Source: Latilactobacillus graminis DSM 20719
Lineage (GTDB): Bacteria; Bacillota; Bacilli; Lactobacillales; Lactobacillaceae
NCBI RefSeq assembly: GCF_001436415.1
Contig: NZ_AYZB01000002.1
Location: 1-64,000, forward strand
Reading direction: 5' to 3'
DNA length: 64,000 nt
Below the pieces are notes generated by a model. It saw only the letters and a program-made list of their open reading frames with translations. It was not told the origin of the DNA and did no database searches. Shown here in pieces: positions 46,991 through 55,838 of the stretch (the first letter of the stretch is position 1; each line of letters opens with the position of its first letter). The position numbers were made by a program, and so were the translations under genes.

Positions 46991-48329
46991 ACCAGTTATG
47001 CTCCTTCTCGTGGACCAGTTTACCTTGAACGTAGACGGCCTTAATTTGTTGTTTTGTATGCCGGAATAGAAGTTGTTCGAGCTGTTCATCTGGGGTAAGA
47101 CTCATCAAATGAGGAGGCGCTTTTACGACTTGGAAATCAGCAAGCAGACCAGGTTCGATAGCCCCAGCTTGGATATCGAGTCCGGCAGCCCCACCGACAG
47201 TTGCCAGATAGAAAGCACGCTTAACACTAATTCGACTATTGGGAACACCACGCTCAATTGCCGGCAGCCTGTCATCGATTCCATCCTGGCGGATTTGAGA
47301 AACTGTTACGGCTTGTTGTAGGTTCGCGTACAAACTTGGGGTGTAGCCCCCGGCAATATCACTACCGAGACCGACCTGAATACCTTGGTCCATTAGTGAT
47401 CGCGTTGGTAAAACGCTATTGCCAAAATAAGCGTTTGAGAGCGGACAATGGGCAATCGTTGATTGTTCGGTTTTAATGATAGTTTGATCTTCAGTTGTGA
47501 GCTGTGTTGCATGGGCTAATACCGCATGTTGATTTAATAAGCCAAATGATTGCAACATTTCTGCATCAGTATGACCGAAACGTTCGCGGACATAATCATG
47601 TTCCCAATCACTTTCGCTACAGTGAGTTTGGACGGTGATTTGTAACTCTTTAGCAAGTTGTCCCAGGCGTTGTAAAGTTGCGGTTGTGCAACTAGGAATG
47701 AAGCGTGGGGTAATCACAGGTTGAATTAAGCCGCTAGGATAATTATCCTGAATCGTCTGAATAAAGATTTGCGTCTTGGTGACGGCAATTTCGGCTGAAG
47801 CATCACGGTAATAATCTGGTGTTTGCTGGGGGTTGTCCATGGCAACACTCCCAATAAAAGCGCGCTGTCCGGCTTGAGCACAAATTTCGGCTAAACGTAA
47901 ATTGGCAGCATTATGAATCGTCCCAAAATACAAGGCAGTAGTTGTTCCATTAGCGAGCATTTCAGTAATTAAGTCGTGATAAACTAACGTTGCAAAATCC
48001 AGGTTTTTGTAACGGGCTTCAAGAGGAAAAGTATAATGATTGAGCCAATCCGCTAAAGGCCGATCAAGGGCAATCCCCGCTTGGGGCCATTGTGGCGCAT
48101 GGTTATGCAAATCGATAAATCCAGGTAGTAGAAAGTGACCAGGAGCGAGTATGATGAGTTGGTCGTGTTGCTGGGCGGCCGTTAGGTGTGCATTGTATTC
48201 CGGGGTGGCCTGATGAACAATCTTAGTGATGTAACCACAATCATTAACTTCAATGAGCGAATTTTCGTGAAATGAACTCGTTTCTGGTGTATAAGCAGAA
48301 AAATAAGATGCTTTTAGTGTGATTGACAA
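46983..48329 (-). CDS. guaD: Guanine deaminase
   Basis: A 448-residue amidohydrolase that deaminates guanine to xanthine. Metal-binding and family blocks: LLPGFIDLHNHAPQWPQAG (His-x-His), LADWLNHYTFPLEARY, TTALYFGTIH, QTHCSESDWEH, AHATQLT and GLGSDIAGGYTPS (Asp). The start is TTG 48329 with GCGAGG upstream. It is translationally coupled to the downstream permease (8-nt overlap). A PurBox-like sequence lies about 70 bp upstream, so purine control is possible. Confidence 0.94.
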   Translation of the reverse strand: MSITLKASYFSAYTPETSSFHENSLIEVNDCGYITKIVHQATPEYNAHLTAAQQHDQLIILAPGHFLLPGFIDLHNHAPQWPQAGIALDRPLADWLNHYTFPLEARYKNLDFATLVYHDLITEMLANGTTTALYFGTIHNAANLRLAEICAQAGQRAFIGSVAMDNPQQTPDYYRDASAEIAVTKTQIFIQTIQDNYPSGLIQPVITPRFIPSCTTATLQRLGQLAKELQITVQTHCSESDWEHDYVRERFGHTDAEMLQSFGLLNQHAVLAHATQLTTEDQTIIKTEQSTIAHCPLSNAYFGNSVLPTRSLMDQGIQVGLGSDIAGGYTPSLYANLQQAVTVSQIRQDGIDDRLPAIERGVPNSRISVKRAFYLATVGGAAGLDIQAGAIEPGLLADFQVVKAPPHLMSLTPDEQLEQLLFRHTKQQIKAVYVQGKLVHEKEHNWYE

Positions 48330-48399
48330 ACCTTTTGGCCTCGCTTTCCATTAAATGTTCCATAATTATATCGCATGCTATAATGATTTTGAATATAAA

Positions 48400-48412
48400 A
48401 TTGTTCGCTTTT
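48400..48412 (-). promoter_or_regulatory. PurBox-like site upstream of guaD
   Basis: The minus strand reads AAAAGCGAACAAT, one mismatch from AWWWCCGAACWWT, with a TATAAT-like -10 nearer the gene. The same GCGAACAAT variant occurs upstream of guaB. Confidence 0.35.
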
Positions 48413-48522
48413 AGAAAAAAGAATGATTGCCAATCAAGGCGGAAGTGATGAGCAAAAAACTATCCTAAAAAAAATTAGACTGTTAAAATGAGGAGAATAA
48501 GTGATTTGAAAGGATGAGTGTC

Positions 48523-48777
48523 ATGAGTTTAGCAGATGAATTTGTAGAACGGCGATTTATTATTTTTCAATGTCATAAGTGTCAACATCCAGCAATGGAG
48601 ATTACAACCAAGTCCGCATTAGAGGATAATCCAGACGGTTCGAAAAGATATCAAATTGAAACAACCTGCCCGCGTTGCCAGGCAACTGATCAATTTGTAA
48701 TCAACGATGGGCAAGAAGGAGAAATCAGCGCGAGTGCAAATAGCGGTAAAATCGCCAAAGTTGCTAATATTAAATAA
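48523..48777 (+). CDS. Small zinc-ribbon protein of unknown function
   Basis: An 84-residue soluble protein. Two CxxC pairs (CHKCQ at about 17-20 and CPRCQ at about 49-52) form a probable zinc ribbon. The C-terminal 25 residues are Gly/Ser/Lys-rich and likely flexible. ATG 48523 is chosen because GAAAGGA lies at proper spacing; ATG 48514 abuts it. It is monocistronic, with a terminator directly downstream. I do not recognise a named family. A nucleic-acid or protein-binding role is plausible but unproven. Confidence 0.75.
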   Translation: MSLADEFVERRFIIFQCHKCQHPAMEITTKSALEDNPDGSKRYQIETTCPRCQATDQFVINDGQEGEISASANSGKIAKVANIK

Positions 48778-48785
48778 TTCAAAAA

Positions 48786-48816
48786 GACGCCCACGTTGAA
48801 GTGGGCATTTTTTTTG
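48786..48816 (+). terminator. Terminator after zinc-ribbon gene
   Basis: GCCCAC and GTGGGC pair around GTTGAA-type loop, followed by ATTTTTTTT. Confidence 0.85.
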
Positions 48817-48883
48817 ATAAAGTGTATATAAATATGAATATATGAATAAAATTAGCAATAATAGCCGTTTTATTCAAAAAACA

Positions 48884-48912
48884 TTGACATTAAACCTTTA
48901 AAATTGTATATT
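48884..48912 (+). promoter_or_regulatory. Promoter of the YjeM-like transporter gene
   Basis: TTGACA (48884-48889), 17-bp spacer, TATATT (48907-48912): close to consensus. Confidence 0.85.
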
Positions 48913-48949
48913 TATGCCAATCAAAACAATTACAAAGGATCTAATTTAA

Positions 48950-50440
48950 ATGGCAAAAACAAAAAAAATTAACGTTCAGGGCCTGGTATTAATGATTTTT
49001 GGATCAATTTTTGGCTTTGCAAATACCACCATTGCATTTTATTTGATGGGTTATGCGAGCATAATTTGGTACATCCTAGCGGCTGTCTTCTTTTTTCTAC
49101 CAACTTCACTAATGTTTGCTGAATTTGGGTCATCATTGAAAGAATCACGAGGTGGGATTTATTCTTGGTTAGAAGCTTCAATCGGAGAAAAAGCGGCTTT
49201 CATTGGGACGTTTATGTGGTTAGCTTCATGGATTGTTTGGATGGTTTCAACAGCGGCCAAGGTTTGGGTGCCATTTTCAACATTTTTACAAGGTTCGGAC
49301 CAAACGGCTACATGGCATCTATTAGGCATGAATGGGACGCAAGTTGTGGGTGTCTTAGGAATTGCTTGGATGTTGGCATTAACCTTTCTTTCAAGCCGTG
49401 GGGTTGATAAAATTCAAAAGTTTGCTTCATTTAGTGGGATGGCGGTTGCCTTTTTATTTGCGGCTTTTCTAGTGATTAGTGTTGCAATTTGGGTTAAAAC
49501 GGGTTTTCACTTAGCCGAACCACTCCGCAGTGCAACAACGTTTGTTAAGAGCCCAATGAGTAGTTATCAAACACCAATTGGTATGTTATCATTTGTGGTT
49601 TTTTCAATCTTTGCGTATGCCGGAATGGAGGCAATGGGTGGTGTGACTGATAGTATGGATCGGCCTGAAAAAACTTTCCCCAAAGGGCTTATGATTGCGA
49701 CCATTTTTATTACCTTGATTTATGCGATTTCAATTTTTATGTGGGGGATTTCAACTAATTGGCAACAGATTTTAAGTGGTGATAGAGCTAATATGGGGAA
49801 TATCACCTATGTTTTAATGCAAAACTTAGGCTATCAATTCGGTCACGCTTTTGGAACGACAACATCAGTTGCGACACTAATTGGCACAACATTTGCTCGA
49901 ATTACTGGTTTAATCATGTTCATTAGTTATCTAGGTGCATTTGCAGTCTTGATATACTCGCCTTTGAAGTCATTTGTTTTGGGAACTCCCAAGGCGCTTT
50001 GGCCTAAAGGAGTAGCTGCAGTGAATAAGCATGGGATGCCTGAAAAGGCAATGTGGTCACAAGCGCTATTAGTCTGTCTCTTAATTGCCGTTATTTCGTT
50101 TGGCGGTAAAGCTGCCGGGGATTTCTATAATGTTTTGACCCTGATGGCCAATGTTTCAACATCGTTACCATATTTATTTCTAGTGACGGCCTTTCCGTAT
50201 TTTAAGGCACGCAAAGATTTGCAACGACCATATGAATTCTTTAAATCACCGATTGCGATTAAGGCTGTGACCATCGTCGTTGACTTAGTTTTAGTCTTTG
50301 GCATTGCTTTTACTATTATTCAGCCAATGCTAGAAGGCCAATATTTGGATGCCTTTTGGATGGTCATTGGGCCCATTATTTTTACGATTATGGCCTTGGC
50401 CCTTTATCACCGGTACCAACATAAAATTACTAAAGGATAA
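48950..50440 (+). CDS. APC-superfamily amino acid transporter (YjeM-like)
   Basis: A 496-residue permease with 12 or more TM segments. The N-terminal VLMIFGSIFGFANTTIAFYLMGYASI and FAEFGSSLKESRGGIYSWLEASIGEKAAF match the glutamate/GABA-antiporter-like YjeM group of the APC superfamily. FAYAGMEAMGGVTDSMDRPEKTFPKG is the conserved mid-protein loop. No decarboxylase gene is adjacent, so the exchanged amino acids are unknown. ATG with AAAGGA upstream. It ends near a moderate terminator. Confidence 0.88.
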   Translation: MAKTKKINVQGLVLMIFGSIFGFANTTIAFYLMGYASIIWYILAAVFFFLPTSLMFAEFGSSLKESRGGIYSWLEASIGEKAAFIGTFMWLASWIVWMVSTAAKVWVPFSTFLQGSDQTATWHLLGMNGTQVVGVLGIAWMLALTFLSSRGVDKIQKFASFSGMAVAFLFAAFLVISVAIWVKTGFHLAEPLRSATTFVKSPMSSYQTPIGMLSFVVFSIFAYAGMEAMGGVTDSMDRPEKTFPKGLMIATIFITLIYAISIFMWGISTNWQQILSGDRANMGNITYVLMQNLGYQFGHAFGTTTSVATLIGTTFARITGLIMFISYLGAFAVLIYSPLKSFVLGTPKALWPKGVAAVNKHGMPEKAMWSQALLVCLLIAVISFGGKAAGDFYNVLTLMANVSTSLPYLFLVTAFPYFKARKDLQRPYEFFKSPIAIKAVTIVVDLVLVFGIAFTIIQPMLEGQYLDAFWMVIGPIIFTIMALALYHRYQHKITKG

Positions 50441-50445
50441 ATTTC

Positions 50446-50482
50446 TAGTAGCGTAGTGACTAATTTGGTCGCTACTTTTTTA
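50446..50482 (+). terminator. Terminator after YjeM-like gene
   Basis: GTAGCG and CGCTAC form a 6-bp outer stem with partial inner pairing, followed by TTTTTTATTT. The following 50483-50740 is AT-rich and gene-free. A TATACT (50712-50717) there is the probable -10 of the betaine operon, with a poor -35. Confidence 0.65.
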
Positions 50483-50761
50483 TTTAAATTTTGTGGATTT
50501 AAAAATGATTAAGCCTCATTTTAATTTAATATTAAATTAAAAAAATTTGCATTTTTGCAAAGTCTTAAACAAGGATTAATTTGAATTTTAAAGACGACAG
50601 TAACGCTCTATCAAATGTTTTTTTACCGATAGGCAGAACAAATAGTCTTGCATTAATATTAAAATGAAATGAGAAAAAATCGAGTTACGTGTAATTTTCA
50701 CAATAAAACGGTATACTTTTAAAGGTATCTTTTTCGGAAAATGAACTCAAAGGGGGATTCT

Positions 50762-51961
50762 ATGACTGTCAAATTACAAGTCAAAAATCTAACAAAAATC
50801 TTTGGTAAACGTGTTGTACGAGCCAAAGAATTATTGAAACAAGGAAAATCAAAAGCTGAGATTCTAAAAGAAACAGGTGCGACGATTGGTGTCGATCGAG
50901 CAAATTTCGAAGTTGAATCTGGTGAAATATTCGTCATTATGGGACTATCTGGCAGTGGTAAATCAACGTTGGTCCGTATGATTAATCGGTTGATTGAGCC
51001 GACTGATGGTAGTGTATTAATTGATGGCGAGGACTTAATGCAGATTGACAAGAAGGCATTACGAGATGTTCGACGAAAAAAAATGAGCATGGTATTCCAA
51101 AATTTTGGGCTCTTTCCTAATCGTACAATTTTGGATAATACGGCATACGGCCTTGAAATTCAGGGAATTGATAAAGTGACTCGAAATCAAAAGGCTAATG
51201 AAGCACTCGATTTAGTTGGCTTAAATGGTTACGGGGACCAGTATCCAACGCAATTATCTGGTGGGATGCAACAACGTGTTGGTTTAGCACGGGCACTTGC
51301 TAATGACGCAGAAATCTTATTGATGGATGAAGCTTTCTCAGCGCTTGATCCTTTGAACCGCTCTGATATGCAAGACCAATTGCTCGACTTACAAGAAACA
51401 ATGCACAAAACTATTATCTTCATTAGTCATGATTTAAACGAGGCACTTAAAATTGGTGACCATATCATGATTATGAAAGACGGTGAAATCGTGCAGACAG
51501 GTACGCCAGAAGATATTTTGACGCATCCTGCAGACGAGTATGTTGAAAAATTCATTGAAAATGTTGATCGTAGTAAAGTCTATACGGCTGGTAACGTCAT
51601 GATTCGGCCCACAACTGTGAATATCGAAAAAGATGGGCCACGTTTAGCCTTGAAACGGATGCGTGAAAATGAAGTTTCAACTGTCTATGTTGTGAATAAC
51701 AAACGAGAGTTAGTGGGGATTATCGATGCACGCGATGTCCTTGAGTTAGTGCGGCAAGAAAGTCGGGATTTACAATCTGTGGTTAATGAAGATGTTCCAA
51801 CAACAACGGAAGAAACACCAATTGCTGATATCTTAGATGACATCTCACAAACTGGAATCCCGTTTGCCGTATTAAATGACAAACAACAATTACGTGGCAT
51901 TATTATCCGTGGGGCCGTCCTAGGGGCACTTGCAGGGAATGAGGTGAACCATTTTGCTTAA
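50762..51961 (+). CDS. gbuA: Glycine betaine ABC transporter ATPase (GbuA/OpuAA type)
   Basis: A 399-residue osmoprotectant ABC ATPase. Walker A GLSGSGKSTLVRM is at about residues 60-72, the signature LSGGMQQRVGLARAL and Walker B ILLMDEAFSALDP follow, and there are two C-terminal CBS domains (about 280-395) that sense ionic strength. Length matches Listeria GbuA. The frame opens at 50741, but ATG 50762 with AAAGGGGG is the start. It overlaps the permease gene by 8 nt. Confidence 0.94.
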   Translation: MTVKLQVKNLTKIFGKRVVRAKELLKQGKSKAEILKETGATIGVDRANFEVESGEIFVIMGLSGSGKSTLVRMINRLIEPTDGSVLIDGEDLMQIDKKALRDVRRKKMSMVFQNFGLFPNRTILDNTAYGLEIQGIDKVTRNQKANEALDLVGLNGYGDQYPTQLSGGMQQRVGLARALANDAEILLMDEAFSALDPLNRSDMQDQLLDLQETMHKTIIFISHDLNEALKIGDHIMIMKDGEIVQTGTPEDILTHPADEYVEKFIENVDRSKVYTAGNVMIRPTTVNIEKDGPRLALKRMRENEVSTVYVVNNKRELVGIIDARDVLELVRQESRDLQSVVNEDVPTTTEETPIADILDDISQTGIPFAVLNDKQQLRGIIIRGAVLGALAGNEVNHFA

Positions 51962-52808
51962 TTTAATGACGATTGCTAAAATCCCAATTGCGGATTGGAT
52001 GGATCATTTTGTTGATTGGTTGACACAATTTACCGGTTTTTTTAATGGTTTAACGAGTTTTATCGGTGGGATTATTAATGGTTTTCAATGGGTATTTGAT
52101 TTAATTCCAATCTGGTTGTTTATCATAATTGTTGCAGGGATTACTTACCTTGCTAACCGTGATACAAAAAAATGGGGCCTAATCATTTTTGAAGTGCTAG
52201 GCCTGTTATTAATTTGGAACTTAGATTTTTGGCGTGATATGACCCAAACCTTAACGTTAGTGTTAACGTCGAGTCTGATTTCACTGATTATCGGAGTACC
52301 CTTAGGTATTTGGATGGCTAAAAGCGATATTGCCCAGGCAATATTTAAACCGATCTTAGATTTTATGCAGACAATGCCCGCTTTTGTATATTTAATTCCA
52401 GCGGTTGCTTTCTTTGGTATCGGGATGGTCCCTGGTGTTTTTGCATCAGTGATTTTTGCGATGCCACCAACTGTTCGGATGACAAATTTAGGAATTCGTC
52501 AAGTGCCAACTGAATTAATCGAAGCCGCTGATTCATACGGTTCGACCGAATGGCAGAAATTGATTAAGGTTCAATTACCTTTGGCAAAATCAACCTTAAT
52601 GGCGGGAATTAATCAAAGTATGATGCTAGCATTATCAATGGTTGTAATTGCCTCTATGATTGGGGCTATGGGCTTAGGAACGCGGGTTTACTTTGCTGTT
52701 GGCCGAAATGATGCGGGAGGCGGTTTTGCAGCCGGCCTAGCAATCGTCATTTTAGCGATTATTATTGACCGGTTGACGCAAGCTTTGAATCGCCAACGTA
52801 AACATTAA
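51954..52808 (+). CDS. gbuB: Glycine betaine ABC transporter permease
   Basis: A 284-residue permease with an N-terminal extension and 6-7 TM segments. The BPD_transp motif reads EAADSYGSTEWQKLIKVQLP (EAA loop). FMQTMPAFVYLIPAVAFFGIGMVPG and MMLALSMVVIASMIGAMGLG are typical of ProW/OpuAB. The start is TTG 51954, within the end of gbuA, with GAGGTG upstream. ATG 51966 is an alternative. The binding-protein gene starts 11 bp downstream. Confidence 0.93.
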   Translation: MLNLMTIAKIPIADWMDHFVDWLTQFTGFFNGLTSFIGGIINGFQWVFDLIPIWLFIIIVAGITYLANRDTKKWGLIIFEVLGLLLIWNLDFWRDMTQTLTLVLTSSLISLIIGVPLGIWMAKSDIAQAIFKPILDFMQTMPAFVYLIPAVAFFGIGMVPGVFASVIFAMPPTVRMTNLGIRQVPTELIEAADSYGSTEWQKLIKVQLPLAKSTLMAGINQSMMLALSMVVIASMIGAMGLGTRVYFAVGRNDAGGGFAAGLAIVILAIIIDRLTQALNRQRKH

Positions 52809-52819
52809 GGAGGGATTTA

Positions 52820-53725
52820 GTGATAAAGAAGAATAAATTAATAGCTTTTTTCACCTTAATGGGGCTTGTGATGCTGTTGACTGCTTGCGGTTCACAGACT
52901 AAACCGTATGATGCGCATGAAAAGTTAGGTAGTCAAATTAATTACACGATTACCGGCATTGATGCGGGGGCTGGAATTATGGCCTCGACGCAAACGGCAC
53001 TGACTAAATATCATTTGGACGATCAGAATTGGCAATTGCAAACCAGTTCAACGGCTGCAATGACCAGTACGTTAGACAAGGCGATTGCCGATAAACGCCC
53101 AATCGTGATTACTGGTTGGCAACCGCATTGGATGTTTACCAAATATCCAATTAAGTTTCTAAAAGACCCGCAGAATGTCTTTGGTCAAGCTGAACACATC
53201 AATACAGTTGTCCGTAAGGGATTGAAGCAGGATATGCCAGAAGCCTATACCATCTTGGATCGCTTTCATTGGACACCAAAGGAAATGTCGACAGTGATGC
53301 TTAAAGTCAATGATGGGGTCGAACCTGAAAAAGCAGCACGTGACTGGATTAAAGCAAATCCCAAACAAGTTGCTAAGTGGACGAAGGACGTTAAAAAGGT
53401 CCATGGGACGAAAATCAAGTTAACCTATGTGGCTTGGGATTCAGAAATTGCGTCGACTAATGTGGTGGCGGAAGTTTTACGCCAACAAGGTTATCAACCA
53501 ACCATTCAAGCAATGGAAATTCAACCCATGTGGGCTTCTGTTGCAACTAAGGCAGCCGATGCACAAGTTTCTGCTTGGTTACCCAAGACGTCTGGTTTAT
53601 ACTACAAGGATTATAAGGGGCAGTTTGAGGATTTAGGTCCCAATCTTGAAGGCGCTAAAGTTGGTTTAGCGGTACCCAAGTATATGACGAAAATTAATTC
53701 AATTGAAGATTTAAAAACGAACTAA
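52820..53725 (+). CDS. gbuC: Glycine betaine-binding lipoprotein
   Basis: A 301-residue substrate-binding protein of the OpuAC family. It is a lipoprotein with lipobox LLTAC (Cys at about 23). Aromatic cage residues are visible in TGWQPHWMFTKYP and in MEIQPMWASVATK and the conserved DAQVSAWLP. The start is GTG 52820 preceded by AAGGAGGG. The three-gene order and sizes (399, 284, 301) match the Gbu system of Listeria. A terminator follows. Confidence 0.93.
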   Translation: MIKKNKLIAFFTLMGLVMLLTACGSQTKPYDAHEKLGSQINYTITGIDAGAGIMASTQTALTKYHLDDQNWQLQTSSTAAMTSTLDKAIADKRPIVITGWQPHWMFTKYPIKFLKDPQNVFGQAEHINTVVRKGLKQDMPEAYTILDRFHWTPKEMSTVMLKVNDGVEPEKAARDWIKANPKQVAKWTKDVKKVHGTKIKLTYVAWDSEIASTNVVAEVLRQQGYQPTIQAMEIQPMWASVATKAADAQVSAWLPKTSGLYYKDYKGQFEDLGPNLEGAKVGLAVPKYMTKINSIEDLKTN

Positions 53726-53730
53726 TTCGA

Positions 53731-53769
53731 AAGACTAATATCGCAGCTAGGCGATGTTAGTCTTTTTTA
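53731..53769 (+). terminator. Terminator after gbuABC
   Basis: AAGACTAATATCGC and GCGATGTTAGTCTT pair with one mismatch around AGCTAG, then TTTTTT. Confidence 0.9.
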
Positions 53770-53825
53770 TTTGTCGTCAATTCTCTGGTAGAATGAAGAG
53801 ATTAAATGTGATGGAGGCGGAGTAG

Positions 53826-54764
53826 ATGTCATTTAAAGCATTTTTAGATTTTATTGAATTACGCACTAAAGTTGGTAGTGTGATTCCCTTTATGGCTGGT
53901 TTTTTCTTTACGTTGTATTATTTTCATCAAATTGATCCCATCAATACAGTGTTGTACTTCTGTGCACTGGTGTTGATTGATATTTTCACAACGGGATGGA
54001 ATAATTACAACGACTTTCATCTCGCAAAAAATGAAACGCTCCAGCAGTCAACCAGTGCGTTGGGCCGGCAAAATATTGCGCCTAAAGTTGCTTTGCGTTG
54101 GTTAATCAGCTTTATTGTGACGGCAACCGTTTTAGGCCTGATTCTAGTCTGGCGAACAAATTTAATTGTGTTAGCCATCAGTGTTCTGTTTATCTTAATT
54201 GGGATTTTATATACTTACGGACCATTTCCAATTTCACGATTACCGTTGGGTGAGTTGTTATCGAGTCTGGTATTAGGGTTCGGTAATTTCTTTTTGACGG
54301 TGTATGTCAACGTTCCGGCGGATCAGTTGGTCGATTTGCGCTTTGATGGACCGTTAATGTTATTTCAACTGAATTGGTTGAATGTACTTTTGGTGTTTGT
54401 TGCGAGTTTACCAACGGTCTTTTTAATTGCTAATTTAATGTTGATGAACAATATTTGTGATGCCACAGTCGATTTAGAAAATGGCCGGCACACATTAATC
54501 AGTTATATTGGTCAAAAACGCGGCATTCAACTCTATCAACTTAGCATGTACAGTTGTTACGTGGTGATGATTGTCGGGATTGGTTTGAAGTTATACCCAT
54601 GGCCAGCAGCGCTAGCGTTTGTTAGTCTGCCGACTTTGTTGCGCAATGGGCATGCACTACAAAAGAGTCAGGAAAAACGGGTTGTATTTGGTACAGCGGT
54701 CCAGAATCTGATTGTCTTCAACGGTTTTTGGCTCGTGGGAATGTTGATTGGCCTCTATCTTTAA
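53826..54764 (+). CDS. UbiA/MenA-type prenyltransferase
   Basis: A 312-residue polytopic membrane protein (8-9 TM segments) of the UbiA superfamily, most like 1,4-dihydroxy-2-naphthoate polyprenyltransferase (MenA), which prenylates DHNA to demethylmenaquinone. The first Asp-rich motif appears as TTGWNNYNDFHLAKNET and the second as NNICDATVDLENGRHTL. ATG with GGAGGCGGAG upstream. No other menaquinone gene is in the window, so it may use imported DHNA. Monocistronic; the next promoter begins about 40 bp later. Confidence 0.82.
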   Translation: MSFKAFLDFIELRTKVGSVIPFMAGFFFTLYYFHQIDPINTVLYFCALVLIDIFTTGWNNYNDFHLAKNETLQQSTSALGRQNIAPKVALRWLISFIVTATVLGLILVWRTNLIVLAISVLFILIGILYTYGPFPISRLPLGELLSSLVLGFGNFFLTVYVNVPADQLVDLRFDGPLMLFQLNWLNVLLVFVASLPTVFLIANLMLMNNICDATVDLENGRHTLISYIGQKRGIQLYQLSMYSCYVVMIVGIGLKLYPWPAALAFVSLPTLLRNGHALQKSQEKRVVFGTAVQNLIVFNGFWLVGMLIGLYL

Positions 54765-54805
54765 ACGAAAAGTCACAGCGGTGGCTTTTTTATTTCAAAA
54801 AAGTA

Positions 54806-54834
54806 TTGATTGTATATACAATTTTGATTATACT
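54806..54834 (+). promoter_or_regulatory. Promoter of the asparaginase-PTS operon
   Basis: TTGATT (54806-54811), 17-bp spacer, TATACT (54829-54834). Confidence 0.75.
54809..54822. promoter_or_regulatory. TreR/HutC-type operator in the promoter spacer
   Basis: ATTGTATATACAAT is a perfect 14-bp palindrome with the GTATATAC core typical of HutC-subfamily GntR operators (TreR, NagR). It overlaps the -35 and the spacer. The GntR/HutC gene in the same operon (55839) is the likely binder. Confidence 0.65.
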
Positions 54835-54841
54835 GTGGTTA

Positions 54842-54855
54842 TTAAAGCGCTTACA
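54842..54855 (+). promoter_or_regulatory. cre-like site downstream of the promoter
   Basis: TTAAAGCGCTTACA matches the cre consensus TGWAANCGNTNWCA at 13 of 14 positions. It lies just after the transcription start, where CcpA would repress. Confidence 0.55.
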
Positions 54856-54871
54856 TATGGAGATGAGAGTT

Positions 54872-55825
54872 ATGACTTATGCAATGATTGGTACTTGGCG
54901 AATGGCCTTTGAAGGCATCCAAAAAGCGATGGCCGATTTAAAAAGTGGTGGGCCAAGTACGGATGCAATTGAAACCGCTATCAAAAAAGTGGAAGATTAT
55001 CCCTTCTTTAAATCCGTCGGTTATGGTGGTTTGCCAAACGCGCAAGGATTAGTAGAGATGGATGCGGCGTTTATGGATGGCAATACTTTTGCAATTGGCG
55101 CTGTTGCAGGAATTAGTGATGTAAAAAATCCAATTGCAGTAGCGCGTAAATTAAGCGACGATCACTTTAATAGTTTCTTGGTTGGCGCTGGGGCTTCACA
55201 ATATGCGATGTTTAACGGTTTTGAAAGCCGCAATATGTTGACTGAACGTGCGCACAAGATCTGGGTGAAACGGATTAAAGAAATTAATGAAAAAAGGCTC
55301 AGCCCTTATGACGGTCACGATACAGTCGGCATGGTTAGTTTGGATCAAAAGACGGGAATGGCTGCCGGCACTTCGACTTCCGGATTATTTATGAAAAAAC
55401 CGGGACGGACTGGTGATTCTGCACTATCTGGCAGTGGTTTTTACGTTGATAGCGAAATTGGTGGTGCAACTGCTACGGGGTTAGGCGAAGATTTAATGAA
55501 GGGGTGTCTCTCATATGAAATTGTGCGCTTGATGGGAACTGGTTTATCACCACAAGTCGCTTGCAATCAAGCGGTTTATCCATTTATTGAAAAGTTGAAA
55601 AGTCGCTATGGTAAAGCAGGTGAATTCTCATTGGTTGCTTTAAATAAGCAAGGGGAATGGGGCGTTGCCACAAATGTCGAGTTTACGTTTGTGGCAGGTA
55701 ATCAAGATGCCGCACCCCAGATTTTTATGGCTAATCCGGGCCCAAAACAAACCACGGTGATCGAACCCATTTCAGCAGAATGGCTTAAAGCCTACGCGAA
55801 ACGGATTAAAGCACCAGTTGAATAG
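54872..55825 (+). CDS. N4-(beta-N-acetylglucosaminyl)-L-asparaginase-like amidase
   Basis: A 317-residue Ntn-hydrolase of the asparaginase-2 family. The self-cleavage site is YDGHDTVGMVSLD, with Thr151 as the future N-terminal nucleophile. GTSTSGLFMKKPGRTGDSAL and GSGFYVDSEIGGATATGLGED match glycosylasparaginases, which split GlcNAc-Asn into aspartate and GlcNAc-amine, more than the plant isoaspartyl type. There is no signal peptide, so it acts in the cytoplasm. The frame extends upstream to 54728, but ATG 54872 after GGAGATGAG fits the N-terminus. First gene of a tight operon. Confidence 0.88.
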   Translation: MTYAMIGTWRMAFEGIQKAMADLKSGGPSTDAIETAIKKVEDYPFFKSVGYGGLPNAQGLVEMDAAFMDGNTFAIGAVAGISDVKNPIAVARKLSDDHFNSFLVGAGASQYAMFNGFESRNMLTERAHKIWVKRIKEINEKRLSPYDGHDTVGMVSLDQKTGMAAGTSTSGLFMKKPGRTGDSALSGSGFYVDSEIGGATATGLGEDLMKGCLSYEIVRLMGTGLSPQVACNQAVYPFIEKLKSRYGKAGEFSLVALNKQGEWGVATNVEFTFVAGNQDAAPQIFMANPGPKQTTVIEPISAEWLKAYAKRIKAPVE

Positions 55826-55838
55826 AGGAAGTGGTTGA

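Noticed and set aside
48330-48420. Possible purine riboswitch upstream of guaD
   Set aside because: The leader is too short and lacks the conserved loop and junction bases. A PurBox-like site explains the region better.
54728-54871. N-terminal 48-codon extension of the amidase gene
   Set aside because: It overlaps the prenyltransferase 3' end, the promoter, operator and cre. ATG 54872 has a good SD and the family N-terminus.
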